From the NCBI GenBank assembly GCA_964485215.1, contig CAZAIM010000094.1, positions 1-9,272 of the forward strand: a stretch of DNA of 9,272 bases, written 5' to 3'. The notes beneath the pieces were generated by a model. That model searched no databases. It saw nothing but the letters and a program-made list of their open reading frames with translations, and was not told where the DNA came from. Made by a program: the position numbers and the translations under genes. The stretch comes from HGM04593 sp964485215 (GTDB taxonomy: Bacteria; Bacteroidota; Bacteroidia; Bacteroidales; Bacteroidaceae). The number at the start of each line of letters is the position of its first letter. Position 1 is the first letter of the stretch. Positions 1 to 7,260 of the stretch are shown piece after piece.

Positions 1-1046
1 ACTCCCGACAGGACTGTCGGCAACTGTGACATTGAACGGTCATAGTTGTCGCGGAAATAGTGGGCTAGAAAGAAATGCTTGTTCTCGTCGTAGTCGGTTA
101 TCTCTATTTCGTATGTAGTGAGCTGCGTTCCGCCTTTGGAATTTACCACCGTGCTGTTCGATGTCTTCTGTGAAACGACAGTCTGCAACGAAAGCTTGCC
201 GAACTGCAGGTCGGCCCTTACACCGAAGAGAGCCGATGCTCCCTTGATGAGGCTTGAGTTTGTGGGGAACGATACATTGCCGGCTTCGAGCAGCTTTATG
301 ACCTCGTCCTCTTTTCCTTCGTACTTCAGGTTTATCTTCTTGGCATCGTAGCTGAATGTGGCTTCCGTGTTGTAGTTAAAGTCCATATTCATTTTGTCGC
401 CTACGCTGCCTCGTACGTTAAGGTTGATTTTCTCGTCGAAATCGAAACTGTTGGTGTTGCGGCTGCGTGAGGGCAATGAGGGGTTGTCAATGGACTGCAG
501 CGAGTATCCTATCTTTATCTCGGCGTTTCCCTGTGTCTTTATGCGTACACCGCCTGGACCGAAAATCTTTTCAGCCGGTCCCAGGTCGAAATGCATGTCG
601 GTGAAGTCGAACTTGTTCTTCTCCTTGGAGTTTTTCCAATCTTCATCGCCCTTTTTGCGGAAGAAGAGCTGCATGGACTGTCTCTCTTTCCATTTCCGGT
701 ACTCTGCAGGGCTGAGCAGAATCGGTGTCCCGAGCCAGCTGTTGCCGCCAAGGGTTGTAGAAATATAGTAACAACTGTCCTTTTCGTTGTATATGGTATC
801 GGTCTTAATGTTTGTCGGGTTACGCAGGTCTAACGGCCGCTGCTGCATGTCCTCAATGGTTGCAGGTGCGGTGTCGCTTACCGGAAACCGTGCCTTTAGG
901 GTATCCTTGCCGGCATCGGACGTGAGCCTTGCCCTGTTACGTTCCCTGATGGCTTTTCTAACCGAGTCACTGCGTACGTTCCCCTGCGCAAATATTCCGA
1001 TAGTTGCGAAAAGGGTAAGGACAAATATAAGCGTACGTCGTGTCAT
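1..1046 (-). CDS. sprA: SprA, type IX secretion translocon protein, N-terminal part (partial, cut by the window edge)
   Basis: The minus-strand frame is open from an ATG at 1046 to the left edge, giving 348 codons without a stop. SprA forms the giant outer-membrane translocon of the Bacteroidota type IX secretion system and is also needed for gliding in flavobacteria; family members are roughly 2,400 residues, so about one seventh is present. A signal peptide is visible (MTRRTLIFVLTLFATIGIFA, probable cut near residue 21). The recognisable SprA signature lies at residues 147-171: FDFTDMHFDLGPAEKIFG followed by GPGGVRIKTQG. Further typical stretches are VGDKMNMDFNYNTEATFSYD (215-234), YEGKEDEVIKLLEAGNVSFP (242-261) and GASALFGVRADLQFGKL (269-285). 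The start lies 20 nt after the ruvA stop, and ruvA next to sprA is a familiar order in this phylum. Identification is from remembered family motifs, not a search. Confidence 0.95.
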   Translation of the reverse strand, partial: MTRRTLIFVLTLFATIGIFAQGNVRSDSVRKAIRERNRARLTSDAGKDTLKARFPVSDTAPATIEDMQQRPLDLRNPTNIKTDTIYNEKDSCYYISTTLGGNSWLGTPILLSPAEYRKWKERQSMQLFFRKKGDEDWKNSKEKNKFDFTDMHFDLGPAEKIFGPGGVRIKTQGNAEIKIGYSLQSIDNPSLPSRSRNTNSFDFDEKINLNVRGSVGDKMNMDFNYNTEATFSYDAKKINLKYEGKEDEVIKLLEAGNVSFPTNSSLIKGASALFGVRADLQFGKLSLQTVVSQKTSNSTVVNSKGGTQLTTYEIEITDYDENKHFFLAHYFRDNYDRSMSQLPTVLSG

Positions 1047-1066
1047 CAGTGCAGTGGTGGTATTGC

Positions 1067-1660
1067 TTAAAGTAGTTTAAGTGCCTGTTTGATAATGAGT
1101 TCAACTGTTGCGGAAGGGTCGCTCTTTATTACCGACTGCACAGCCTTGTTTGCTGCCGACGACGGGAAACCAAGCATTATGAGTGCCGACACTGCGCTCT
1201 CGGCCGCATCGTTGTCTACCGTCTGTGCCGCAGCCGATGTTGCAAGCTCATTGCCGCCTATTCCCTTTATCTTGTCTTTAAGGTCTACAATAAGACGCTG
1301 TGCGGTCTTCAGCCCTATTCCTTTCACGCTTTTTATAAGAACCTCGTTGCCGGTTGCTATTGCCTCGCAGAGCTCGTTGACCGTGAAGGCTGAAAGTATG
1401 GTGCGTGCTGTGTTGCCGCCTATTCCGGAAACCGAAATGAGCAGCAGGAAGAGCTCGCGCTCCTGCTTGTTGCAGAATCCGTACAGCTGGTGTGTGTCCT
1501 CGCGGATAACCTCATAGATGTATAGCTTGGCCTCTTTTTTGCCTTGCAGTGCGCTGTATGTGTTTAGTGTTATGTTTGTCTCGTAGCCCACACCGCAGCA
1601 TTCCACTATGGCTGTAGCCGGTGTGAGTTCAGCTATTTCTCCTCTAAGATATTCAATCAT
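1067..1660 (-). CDS. ruvA: Holliday junction branch migration complex subunit RuvA
   Basis: RuvA binds four-way DNA junctions and loads the RuvB motor during recombinational repair in the cytoplasm. The product is 197 aa, the usual size. It starts MIEYLRGEIAEL, like other RuvA proteins. Domain I (about 1-62) carries the acidic pin in VIREDTHQLYGF, with E54-D55 matching the ED pair of E. coli RuvA. Two helix-hairpin-helix motifs follow, around SVSGIGGNTARTILS (77-91) and SVKGIGLKTAQRLIVDLKDK (111-130). After an Ala-rich linker the C-terminal domain III (about 150-197), which contacts RuvB, contains ALIMLGFPSSAANKAV. I chose the ATG at 1660; the frame stays open to 1783, but that extension would overlap the exporter gene and has no family resemblance. 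The start is 20 nt after the ABC gene stop, and sprA follows after another 20 nt, so it is probably an operon member. Confidence 0.97.
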   Translation of the reverse strand: MIEYLRGEIAELTPATAIVECCGVGYETNITLNTYSALQGKKEAKLYIYEVIREDTHQLYGFCNKQERELFLLLISVSGIGGNTARTILSAFTVNELCEAIATGNEVLIKSVKGIGLKTAQRLIVDLKDKIKGIGGNELATSAAAQTVDNDAAESAVSALIMLGFPSSAANKAVQSVIKSDPSATVELIIKQALKLL

Positions 1661-1680
1661 AGTAACCGTTGTTGATTTTT

Positions 1681-3429
1681 TTATAAACGTGCGGACGTGG
1701 TGTTTATTGTATCTTCCGCTCCCGATGAAGCAGTTTCCCGGGCTCCATCCTTGCTTCTCTCTATTTTCAGAACCTGGTTGCAATGTTGTATTACTGCCGG
1801 TCGGTGTGTCACGAATATAAGTGTCTTGCCTATCTGGCTCCGGGTAAGCCGGCGGAGCATCTCCTGCTCTGTCTCCTCGTCGAGAGCCGATGTCACTTCG
1901 TCAAGAATGAGAATGCTGCCAGGCCGCAATATTGAGCGTGCGACTGCTATACGTTGTGCCTGTCCTTCGCTAAGGCCGCCGCCACGTTCGGTGACAAGGC
2001 TGTCAATGCCTTCGGGCAGTTCAAATACGTAATCGGCGCAGGCAATGTGCAGTGCAATTCTCATCTCCGTCTCCGTTGCATCGGGGTTGCCCATGAGAAG
2101 GTTCTCCTTGATGCTTCCGCTTACAAGGCTGTTGCCCTGGGGGATGTAGACGAAATTTCTTCGGGTAAGGGTCGATGAGGCGTGCTCCCGGGTACCGTTG
2201 TAGAGCTCAATATTTCCCTTGTCGGGGTTGACGAGTGCAATGAGCAGCCTGATGAGTGTCGTTTTCCCGGCACCGGTCTCGCCTACAATAGCAGTGCTGC
2301 TGTTCGGCGGAAAATCGAATGTGAAATTGTCGAGGATGGCGCGTCCCTCCTTGCTGTATCTGAAGCTTACGTTCCTGAAACGTACGCCGGCTGTCCCTTC
2401 GAGCATAATGGCATCACCCTGTTTCTCGAGCGGAATGTCGTCAAGTTCGTACAGGCGTTCCGTTGCTGTGAGAGAGGAAACAATCGATGGAATGTATTGG
2501 CTCAAGTCCATGGTAGGCCTTTGTATGAGCCCTACCAACTGCAGATAAGCTGCCATGGTGCCGTATGTTATTGCTCCGTCGCGCAGGCTGTCGGCTCCCC
2601 ACAGGAAGGCTATGAGATAGCCCGATGCAAACCCTAACTGTATCAATGTGTATGCTCCGAGCGAAAACTTTGTGCGGTCGGTTACCTGTGAGTGAAGTCT
2701 CTTCTGCAGTTCGTTCAGTCTCTTCTCGGTAGAACTGTTCTGCTCGAGCGACTTTATGAGTTCCTTGTGCTGCAGGCTCTCCTGGAGCACCGACTGTATG
2801 CGGCTGTCGCTGTCGCGTACATCGCGGTTGAGTTTACGCATTCTTCGCACGTAGAAGTGGCTTGCGACAATGAATGCCGGCATTATTGCCACTATTGACA
2901 TTGCAAGCACCGGACTCATGCCGAATAGCAGGAAAAACGATGCTGCCAGTTGCACTGACACCACAATGGCGGCAGGAATTGTTTCGGTGATAATGGCCGT
3001 AATGCTGTTCACATCGCCTTCGAGACGGTTTATGAGGTCGCCGGTGTGATGTTTCTGCAGGCCAATCCAGTCGCAGCGCAGCAGTCTTGAGAAAATCTTC
3101 AGTCTCATTCTGTTCCTCACCTTGTTGCCAATGACAGCATGTATCCATCGGCTTGTTGCCCGTGATGCAATTTCTGTAAGCATCAGTGCGCCGATAACCA
3201 CTCCTGTTATTGCAAGCGACCCCTCTTCAACTCCTGTTGCAATGTCAATCGCGTGCTTGCAGGATAGTACCCAAAGCAACTGTCCGGCAACTCCAATAAG
3301 GCCTAGCAATGTGTTCAGCAGTGCCTGCTTGCGCGCTCCTTTGGAATTGCGCCATAGCCAGGCAATAACCTTTCTTGTCGGAATATCCCTTTTTCTCTCC
3401 ACGTCCCTAAAAATCGATTTTATCTGCAA
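1681..3429 (-). CDS. ABC exporter half-transporter, fused permease and ATPase (MsbA-like)
   Basis: A 582-aa fused transmembrane and nucleotide-binding half-transporter that would work as a dimer in the inner membrane; the substrate (lipid, peptide or drug) cannot be read from the sequence. The permease half (about 30-310) has hydrophobic segments near 36-56, 73-88, 150-172, 174-192 and 260-278. The ATPase half (about 345-560) has Walker A GETGAGKT (383-390), Q-loop Q431 in YIPQG, signature LSEGQ (486-490), Walker B ILILDE (506-511) with catalytic E511, D-loop SALD and switch H542 in VTHR. All catalytic positions are intact. A Ser/Thr-rich tail of about 20 residues follows. No ATG lies near the N-terminus: the longest form starts at TTG 3429, and a GTG at 3402 is an alternative starting at residue 10. 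It is the first gene of the presumed exporter-ruvA-sprA unit. Confidence 0.92.
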   Translation of the reverse strand: MQIKSIFRDVERKRDIPTRKVIAWLWRNSKGARKQALLNTLLGLIGVAGQLLWVLSCKHAIDIATGVEEGSLAITGVVIGALMLTEIASRATSRWIHAVIGNKVRNRMRLKIFSRLLRCDWIGLQKHHTGDLINRLEGDVNSITAIITETIPAAIVVSVQLAASFFLLFGMSPVLAMSIVAIMPAFIVASHFYVRRMRKLNRDVRDSDSRIQSVLQESLQHKELIKSLEQNSSTEKRLNELQKRLHSQVTDRTKFSLGAYTLIQLGFASGYLIAFLWGADSLRDGAITYGTMAAYLQLVGLIQRPTMDLSQYIPSIVSSLTATERLYELDDIPLEKQGDAIMLEGTAGVRFRNVSFRYSKEGRAILDNFTFDFPPNSSTAIVGETGAGKTTLIRLLIALVNPDKGNIELYNGTREHASSTLTRRNFVYIPQGNSLVSGSIKENLLMGNPDATETEMRIALHIACADYVFELPEGIDSLVTERGGGLSEGQAQRIAVARSILRPGSILILDEVTSALDEETEQEMLRRLTRSQIGKTLIFVTHRPAVIQHCNQVLKIERSKDGARETASSGAEDTINTTSARL

Positions 3430-3434
3430 ATATA
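3427..3434 (-). promoter_or_regulatory. Candidate -7 element for the exporter-ruvA-sprA unit
   Basis: Read on the minus strand this is TATATTTG, a perfect match to the Bacteroidota -7 consensus TAnnTTTG. I do not see a convincing TTTG 19-21 nt upstream. It overlaps the TTG at 3427-3429; if it is the real promoter, transcription would begin near 3420 and translation would have to start downstream, for example at GTG 3402. AT-rich sequence alone could produce this match. Confidence 0.35.
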
Positions 3435-3454
3435 TAAAAACAACTTGATAGAAA

Positions 3455-3466
3455 TCGCGCGCGCGA
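3455..3466. repeat. 12-bp alternating CG palindrome in the divergent spacer
   Basis: The sequence TCGCGCGCGCGA is its own reverse complement. It sits in an otherwise AT-rich 206-nt spacer between the divergent exporter and transglutaminase-like genes. Alternating purine-pyrimidine GC runs of this kind can adopt left-handed DNA and can be protein-binding sites, but neither role is shown here. Confidence 0.6.
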
Positions 3467-3564
3467 GGAAAAAGTCGTTTCCCCGATTAATAATTGCTGC
3501 AAAAACTCTTTTTTCCGTTAATAATGGTTATATTTACCGCAGAAAATAATCTGACGTGAAGCTT

Positions 3565-3595
3565 TTTGAATCTATGTCGCCTGACGAAACATTCG
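3565..3595 (+). promoter_or_regulatory. Weak candidate promoter for the transglutaminase-like gene
   Basis: A TTTG at 3565-3568 is followed after 19 nt by AACATTCG (3588-3595), which matches TAnnTTTG at four of the six fixed positions. A start near 3602 would leave a leader of about 34 nt before the ATG at 3636. Another partial -7 match, TATATTTA at 3529-3536, has no -33 partner. The call is tentative. Confidence 0.25.
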
Positions 3596-3635
3596 GCTTC
3601 CGCCAATTTTAGAAATTCAAACAACTTCTGGATAT

Positions 3636-6275
3636 ATGAAAAAATATTTTATGCTGTATGTGGCAGTTCTTCTGTCATTCTTCCTTTCTGTACCTGCCAT
3701 CGCTCAGGAGAACTTCGATAAGAAGGGGCAGATTGCATTGGATTTCGGGTTGCGCCGCGAGGTGGTCTCCAAAGAGCATTGCTTTGCAATCTTTGACAAG
3801 CTGTCGGGCGAGGAGTTGCAGGCAATGCAGTTCCTTTATGCCTATATGCCGTTGCCCGACATTTCGGACTACCCGTCAACATTTCATCTTGAGAATGTGA
3901 AGTATGCGCTGAAGGCACGCGAGGAGATGCCTTGGGGCAAGAGGGTACCGGTAAGGGAGTTTCTCCATTTTGTGCTTCCTGTGAGGGTCAATAACGAGAA
4001 TCTCGACAGTAGCCGTGTCGTCTTCTACAAGGAACTGAAAGAGAGGGTAGAGGGCCTGTCTATGCGCGATGCCGTGCTCGAGGTAAACCATTGGTGCCAC
4101 GAAAAGGTAACATATACCCCCAGTGATATACGTACAAGTTCTCCTCTGGCGACAGTGCGCACTGCATATGGCCGTTGCGGAGAGGAATCGACCTTCACTG
4201 TTGCGGCATTGCGTGCTGTGGGAATACCGGCTCGTCAGGTCTACACACCGCGTTGGGCACATACCGACAACAATCATGCCTGGGTAGAGGCTTGGGTAGA
4301 TGGGGAGTGGCATTTTCTGGGTGCCTGCGAACCCGAACCGGTGCTCGACCTTGCCTGGTTCAATGCTCCAGCATCGCGCGGTATGCTGATGCATACCAAT
4401 GCGTTCGGGCGTTACGACGGTCCCGAAGAGGTGTTGAGCGTGACACCCTGTTTCACTGAAATAAATGTTACATCGAACTATGCTCCCGTAGCGACAACGG
4501 AAATTGAAGTTGTCGATGCCGACGGTAATCCTGTGGAGGCTTTGGTTGAGTTCAAGATATATAATTATGCCGAGTTCTACACGGCGGCAACAAAAAAGAC
4601 CGATGCCAATGGCAGAACCTCCATTACCTCGGGGTATGGCGATATGGTCGCCTGGGCTTCGAAGGATGGCAAGTTCGGCTTTGCGGAATTTGCTGCCGGG
4701 AATGAGAAGAACGTCAGGGTTGTGCTTGACAAGCCTGCCGGATACACGGCAACCTTTGAAATGAATATAACTCCGCCGAAGGAACGCAATACGGTGCCTT
4801 TTGTCAGCGAACAGCAGGCTGCCGAGAATGTGCGCCGGTTTGCTCGCGAGGATTCTATCCGTAACGCCTATGTCTCAACTTTCATCAGCGAGGAGAAGGC
4901 CGGAATGCTTGCTCAGTTCCTGGGCTTTGTGGGGCTTCATGAACGGGAAATCGTCAGTCTGTTGCGCAAGTCCCGCGGCAACCATGCTACAATAGTAAAG
5001 TTCCTTTCCGATACTCCTGCCGAGGAACTGGCATTGGCTTACTATCTTCTCTCCGTAATATCGGACAAGGATCTGCGCGACATAAGCCTTAATGTACTCA
5101 ACGACCACCTTGACAACACCGTGCGCAACGGTGCATATGATGAGGTCTACCGTAACTATATATTGAATCCACGTGTGAGCAACGAGATGCTTACGCCCTA
5201 TAAGTCTTTCTTTCGCAAGCAGTTCGATGCCGACAAACGTCAGTTCTTTGCCGGCGACCCGCAACGCTGGGTCGACTGGTGCCGCAAGAACATTGCCGTT
5301 GATGCTACCTGGAATCCTCTCTCGCTCTGCATGTCGCCTAAGGGTGTATGGGATATGCGTGTTGCCGACCCTCATTCGCGCGACATATTCTTTGTCTCGG
5401 GCGCGCGTGCAATGGGTATTCCTTCGCGCATAGACGAGGTAACCGGCAAGACCCAGTATATGGAAAATATGAGGTGGATTGATGTGAATTTCGAGACAGC
5501 TGTGGGCAAGAATGCACCGCAGGGCAGCCTGAAACTCAATTTCACTCCGACACGTTACTTCGATAACCCCAAATACTACTCCCATTTCTCAATATCAAAA
5601 ATTGCCGACGGCCGTCTGCAGCTGCTTGGCTACCCCGAGGAGGCAACAAACATAAATTCTCATTTCAGCAATGCTGCTCCTATGGATGCCGGTGATTATC
5701 TGCTTATGACGGGTACCCGTATGGCCGATGGCGGTGTGCTTGCCCACTTGAATTTCTTTAATATAAAGGAGGGTGAGGAGAATGTGATAGAGTATGTTCA
5801 GCGCGAGAGCAGTGAGGAACTTCAGGTTATAGGCGATTTCAACAGCGAGAATCTCTTCTACGACCTCGCCGGGGAACGTACCCGCTCATTGCTTTCGGCA
5901 ACGGGACGCGGATATTATATAATAGCTCTAATTGACCCGAACAGTGAGCCTACTAACCACTTCCTGCGCGATGTGATGCCATACAAGGACGAATTCGAGA
6001 AGTGGGGGCAGAAGATGGTGCTTCTCTTCCGCAACCAGAGCGAGGCAAGCCGCTTCGTGAACGACTTCCCCGAACTTCCATCGACAGTGGTGTGGGGTAC
6101 TGATATCGACGACACAATCTACAGCGAGATAGTGAAGAATATGAAGCTCGAGAATCCTAACCGTCCGGTAATTCTTGTAGCCGATACCTTCAATCGTGTG
6201 GTATTTATGTCGCAGGGCTACTCAATCGGTCTCGGCGAACAGTTGTACAAGGTTGTCCAGCAGTTGAGTGAATGA
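3636..6275 (+). CDS. Exported multidomain transglutaminase-like protein with thioredoxin-like C-terminus
   Basis: The 879-aa product has a signal peptide (hydrophobic core 5-20, probable cut after AIA at residue 23; no lipobox), so it should act in the periplasm or outside the cell. A transglutaminase-like (papain-fold) domain spans about 145-245: nucleophile C181 in YGRCGEESTF, H214 in NNHAWVEAW, and a GACEPEP segment (229-235) where the acid would lie. Such domains may act as proteases, amidases or crosslinkers; the substrate is unknown. Residues about 285-365 look like a carboxypeptidase-regulatory-like beta domain (VVDADGNPVEA, KTDANGRTS). A mostly helical stretch follows (about 390-540). 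Residues 546-620 repeat the transglutaminase pattern (DWCRKN, RAMGIPSRID, RWIDVNFE) without a matching cysteine. Residues about 752-877 resemble a TlpA-like thioredoxin fold with SEPT in place of CxxC. The ATG at 3636 is directly followed by the signal peptide. The stop overlaps the next start. Confidence 0.88.
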   Translation: MKKYFMLYVAVLLSFFLSVPAIAQENFDKKGQIALDFGLRREVVSKEHCFAIFDKLSGEELQAMQFLYAYMPLPDISDYPSTFHLENVKYALKAREEMPWGKRVPVREFLHFVLPVRVNNENLDSSRVVFYKELKERVEGLSMRDAVLEVNHWCHEKVTYTPSDIRTSSPLATVRTAYGRCGEESTFTVAALRAVGIPARQVYTPRWAHTDNNHAWVEAWVDGEWHFLGACEPEPVLDLAWFNAPASRGMLMHTNAFGRYDGPEEVLSVTPCFTEINVTSNYAPVATTEIEVVDADGNPVEALVEFKIYNYAEFYTAATKKTDANGRTSITSGYGDMVAWASKDGKFGFAEFAAGNEKNVRVVLDKPAGYTATFEMNITPPKERNTVPFVSEQQAAENVRRFAREDSIRNAYVSTFISEEKAGMLAQFLGFVGLHEREIVSLLRKSRGNHATIVKFLSDTPAEELALAYYLLSVISDKDLRDISLNVLNDHLDNTVRNGAYDEVYRNYILNPRVSNEMLTPYKSFFRKQFDADKRQFFAGDPQRWVDWCRKNIAVDATWNPLSLCMSPKGVWDMRVADPHSRDIFFVSGARAMGIPSRIDEVTGKTQYMENMRWIDVNFETAVGKNAPQGSLKLNFTPTRYFDNPKYYSHFSISKIADGRLQLLGYPEEATNINSHFSNAAPMDAGDYLLMTGTRMADGGVLAHLNFFNIKEGEENVIEYVQRESSEELQVIGDFNSENLFYDLAGERTRSLLSATGRGYYIIALIDPNSEPTNHFLRDVMPYKDEFEKWGQKMVLLFRNQSEASRFVNDFPELPSTVVWGTDIDDTIYSEIVKNMKLENPNRPVILVADTFNRVVFMSQGYSIGLGEQLYKVVQQLSE

Positions 6276-6439
6276 TGTTTGTACCGGTAGCCCCCGAAGA
6301 ACTTGTGGCTGAACTGTATGCCTGTTACGGGTATACGGTTCGGCTCGACTATGCTATAAATTACATAGATATGAATGAGTATGCCACAGTGGACGATTTT
6401 CATCAGTGGCTGCAGGCATATGCGGATTTATGCTCTTGA
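6272..6439 (+). CDS. Small acidic, tyrosine-rich protein (55 aa), function unknown
   Basis: An ATG at 6272 overlaps the stop of the transglutaminase-like gene in an ATGA junction, and the frame runs 55 codons to a TGA at 6437. The protein begins MMFVPVAPEELVAELYACYG and ends QWLQAYADLCS. It has nine Asp/Glu against one Arg and no Lys, seven tyrosines, and two cysteines (C18, C54). The sequence alternates hydrophobic and acidic residues as in amphipathic helices and has no signal peptide or membrane segment, so it is probably cytosolic. The four-base overlap suggests translational coupling to its large upstream neighbour. The second ATG at 6275 could also be used. I do not recognise the family. 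The reasons to call it a gene are the overlap, the protein-like composition and the fact that it fills the gap before the convergent cutC gene. Confidence 0.65.
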   Translation: MMFVPVAPEELVAELYACYGYTVRLDYAINYIDMNEYATVDDFHQWLQAYADLCS

Positions 6440-6477
6440 CACTCCGTAGTGCAAGAAGCTATGGGCTTGTTACAGGT

Positions 6478-7212
6478 TCAGGATATGCTCCCGACAATTC
6501 TCTTTACCTCCTCTTCGCAGGTTTCCTTCCGCGCATACTCGTCGCTGCCGGAGTTGCCCATGCTCACTCCGCTGTGGCGGAATAGCATGCCGCTGCCTAC
6601 ACTCATGCGCGCCGAGGCATGTATCTCGACGGCTCCTGTCGCCCGAAGGATTGCTGCTGCATTGCTGCTGTTCACTCCGCAGCCTGGCATAATGATTATG
6701 CGCCCGGCAGCCTGCTCTGCAAGTTTCTTCAGCAGCGGTATTCCTGCTTCTGCCGTTGCTGCCTGGCCCGAGGTCAGTACTCTGTCGCAGCCCATGGCTA
6801 TTAGTTCTTCAAGGGCTTTGTGCGGGTCGCGGCACATGTCGAAAGCGCGATGGAATGTGACGCTCATGCCATCAGCTGCTGTTATAAGGCGTTTGCACAG
6901 TGCAGTGTCAATGTCACCTTCAGCAGTCAGTGCTCCTATGACAACCCCGTCGGCACCAAGCTGTTTGCACAGTTCAATGTCGCGCAGCATGCTTTCGGCT
7001 TCATAGACATTGTAGAGGAAGTCACCGCCGCGTGGGCGTATGATTACGTTGAGCTGTAATCCTTCTATCTTGCGGGCCTCGGCAATTATACCCGCTGATG
7101 GTGTCACACCGCCAATTTCCAAAGCGGCGCACAGTTCAATACGTTCTGCTCCGCCATTGCGTGCGGCAATCGCACTTTCAACGCTCCCTGCGCAAATTTC
7201 AAGTATAGGCAT
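6478..7212 (-). CDS. cutC: CutC family TIM-barrel protein
   Basis: A 244-aa protein, the usual CutC length, starting MPILEICAGSVESAIAA at ATG 7212. Family motifs are all present: GAERIELCAALEIGGVTPS (21-39), IIRPRGGDFLYN (57-68), SVTFHRAFD (117-125), DRVLTSGQ (143-150), PGCGVNSSN (176-184, where many members have PGGG or PGAG) and EIHASAR (196-202). There is no signal peptide, so it is cytosolic. CutC was named for copper tolerance in E. coli, but that phenotype has since been attributed to a small RNA made from the 3' end of the E. coli gene, so the biochemical role of the protein is unsettled. It follows the GH29 fucosidase on the same strand after 84 nt and may be read from the same transcript; it is convergent with the 55-aa gene, 38 nt away. 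Confidence 0.93.
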   Translation of the reverse strand: MPILEICAGSVESAIAARNGGAERIELCAALEIGGVTPSAGIIAEARKIEGLQLNVIIRPRGGDFLYNVYEAESMLRDIELCKQLGADGVVIGALTAEGDIDTALCKRLITAADGMSVTFHRAFDMCRDPHKALEELIAMGCDRVLTSGQAATAEAGIPLLKKLAEQAAGRIIIMPGCGVNSSNAAAILRATGAVEIHASARMSVGSGMLFRHSGVSMGNSGSDEYARKETCEEEVKRIVGSIS

Positions 7213-7260
7213 GGCTCTTGTTCTTTTTGAAATGTTTCACATCCGTTCAAATGATACCGT

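Noticed and set aside
118..1080. Several plus-strand open frames of 77-124 codons in the first kilobase
   Set aside because: The minus strand carries the continuous sprA reading frame across this whole region; the plus-strand frames are its shadows.
1661..1783. 41-codon N-terminal extension of RuvA
   Set aside because: It would overlap the exporter gene end. RuvA proteins start at the MIEYLRG-type sequence, which is present at 1660.
4875..5585. A 236-codon open frame on the minus strand inside the transglutaminase-like gene
   Set aside because: It is entirely antisense to the 879-aa frame, with no domain, promoter or neighbour support.
6440..6477. Possible terminator between the 55-aa gene and cutC (CACT/AGTG and AAGC/GCTT stems)
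   Set aside because: The stems are only 4 bp, without a T tract in either direction.
7228..7239. Inverted repeat TGAAA-TG-TTTCA upstream of cutC
   Set aside because: Only 5-bp arms in AT-rich sequence, with no second copy seen in the window; too weak to call an operator.
7213..7260. Possible separate cutC promoter (TATCATTTG on the minus strand)
   Set aside because: It has one extra base compared with TAnnTTTG, and the -33 position reads TTTC within the hairpin loop; not convincing.
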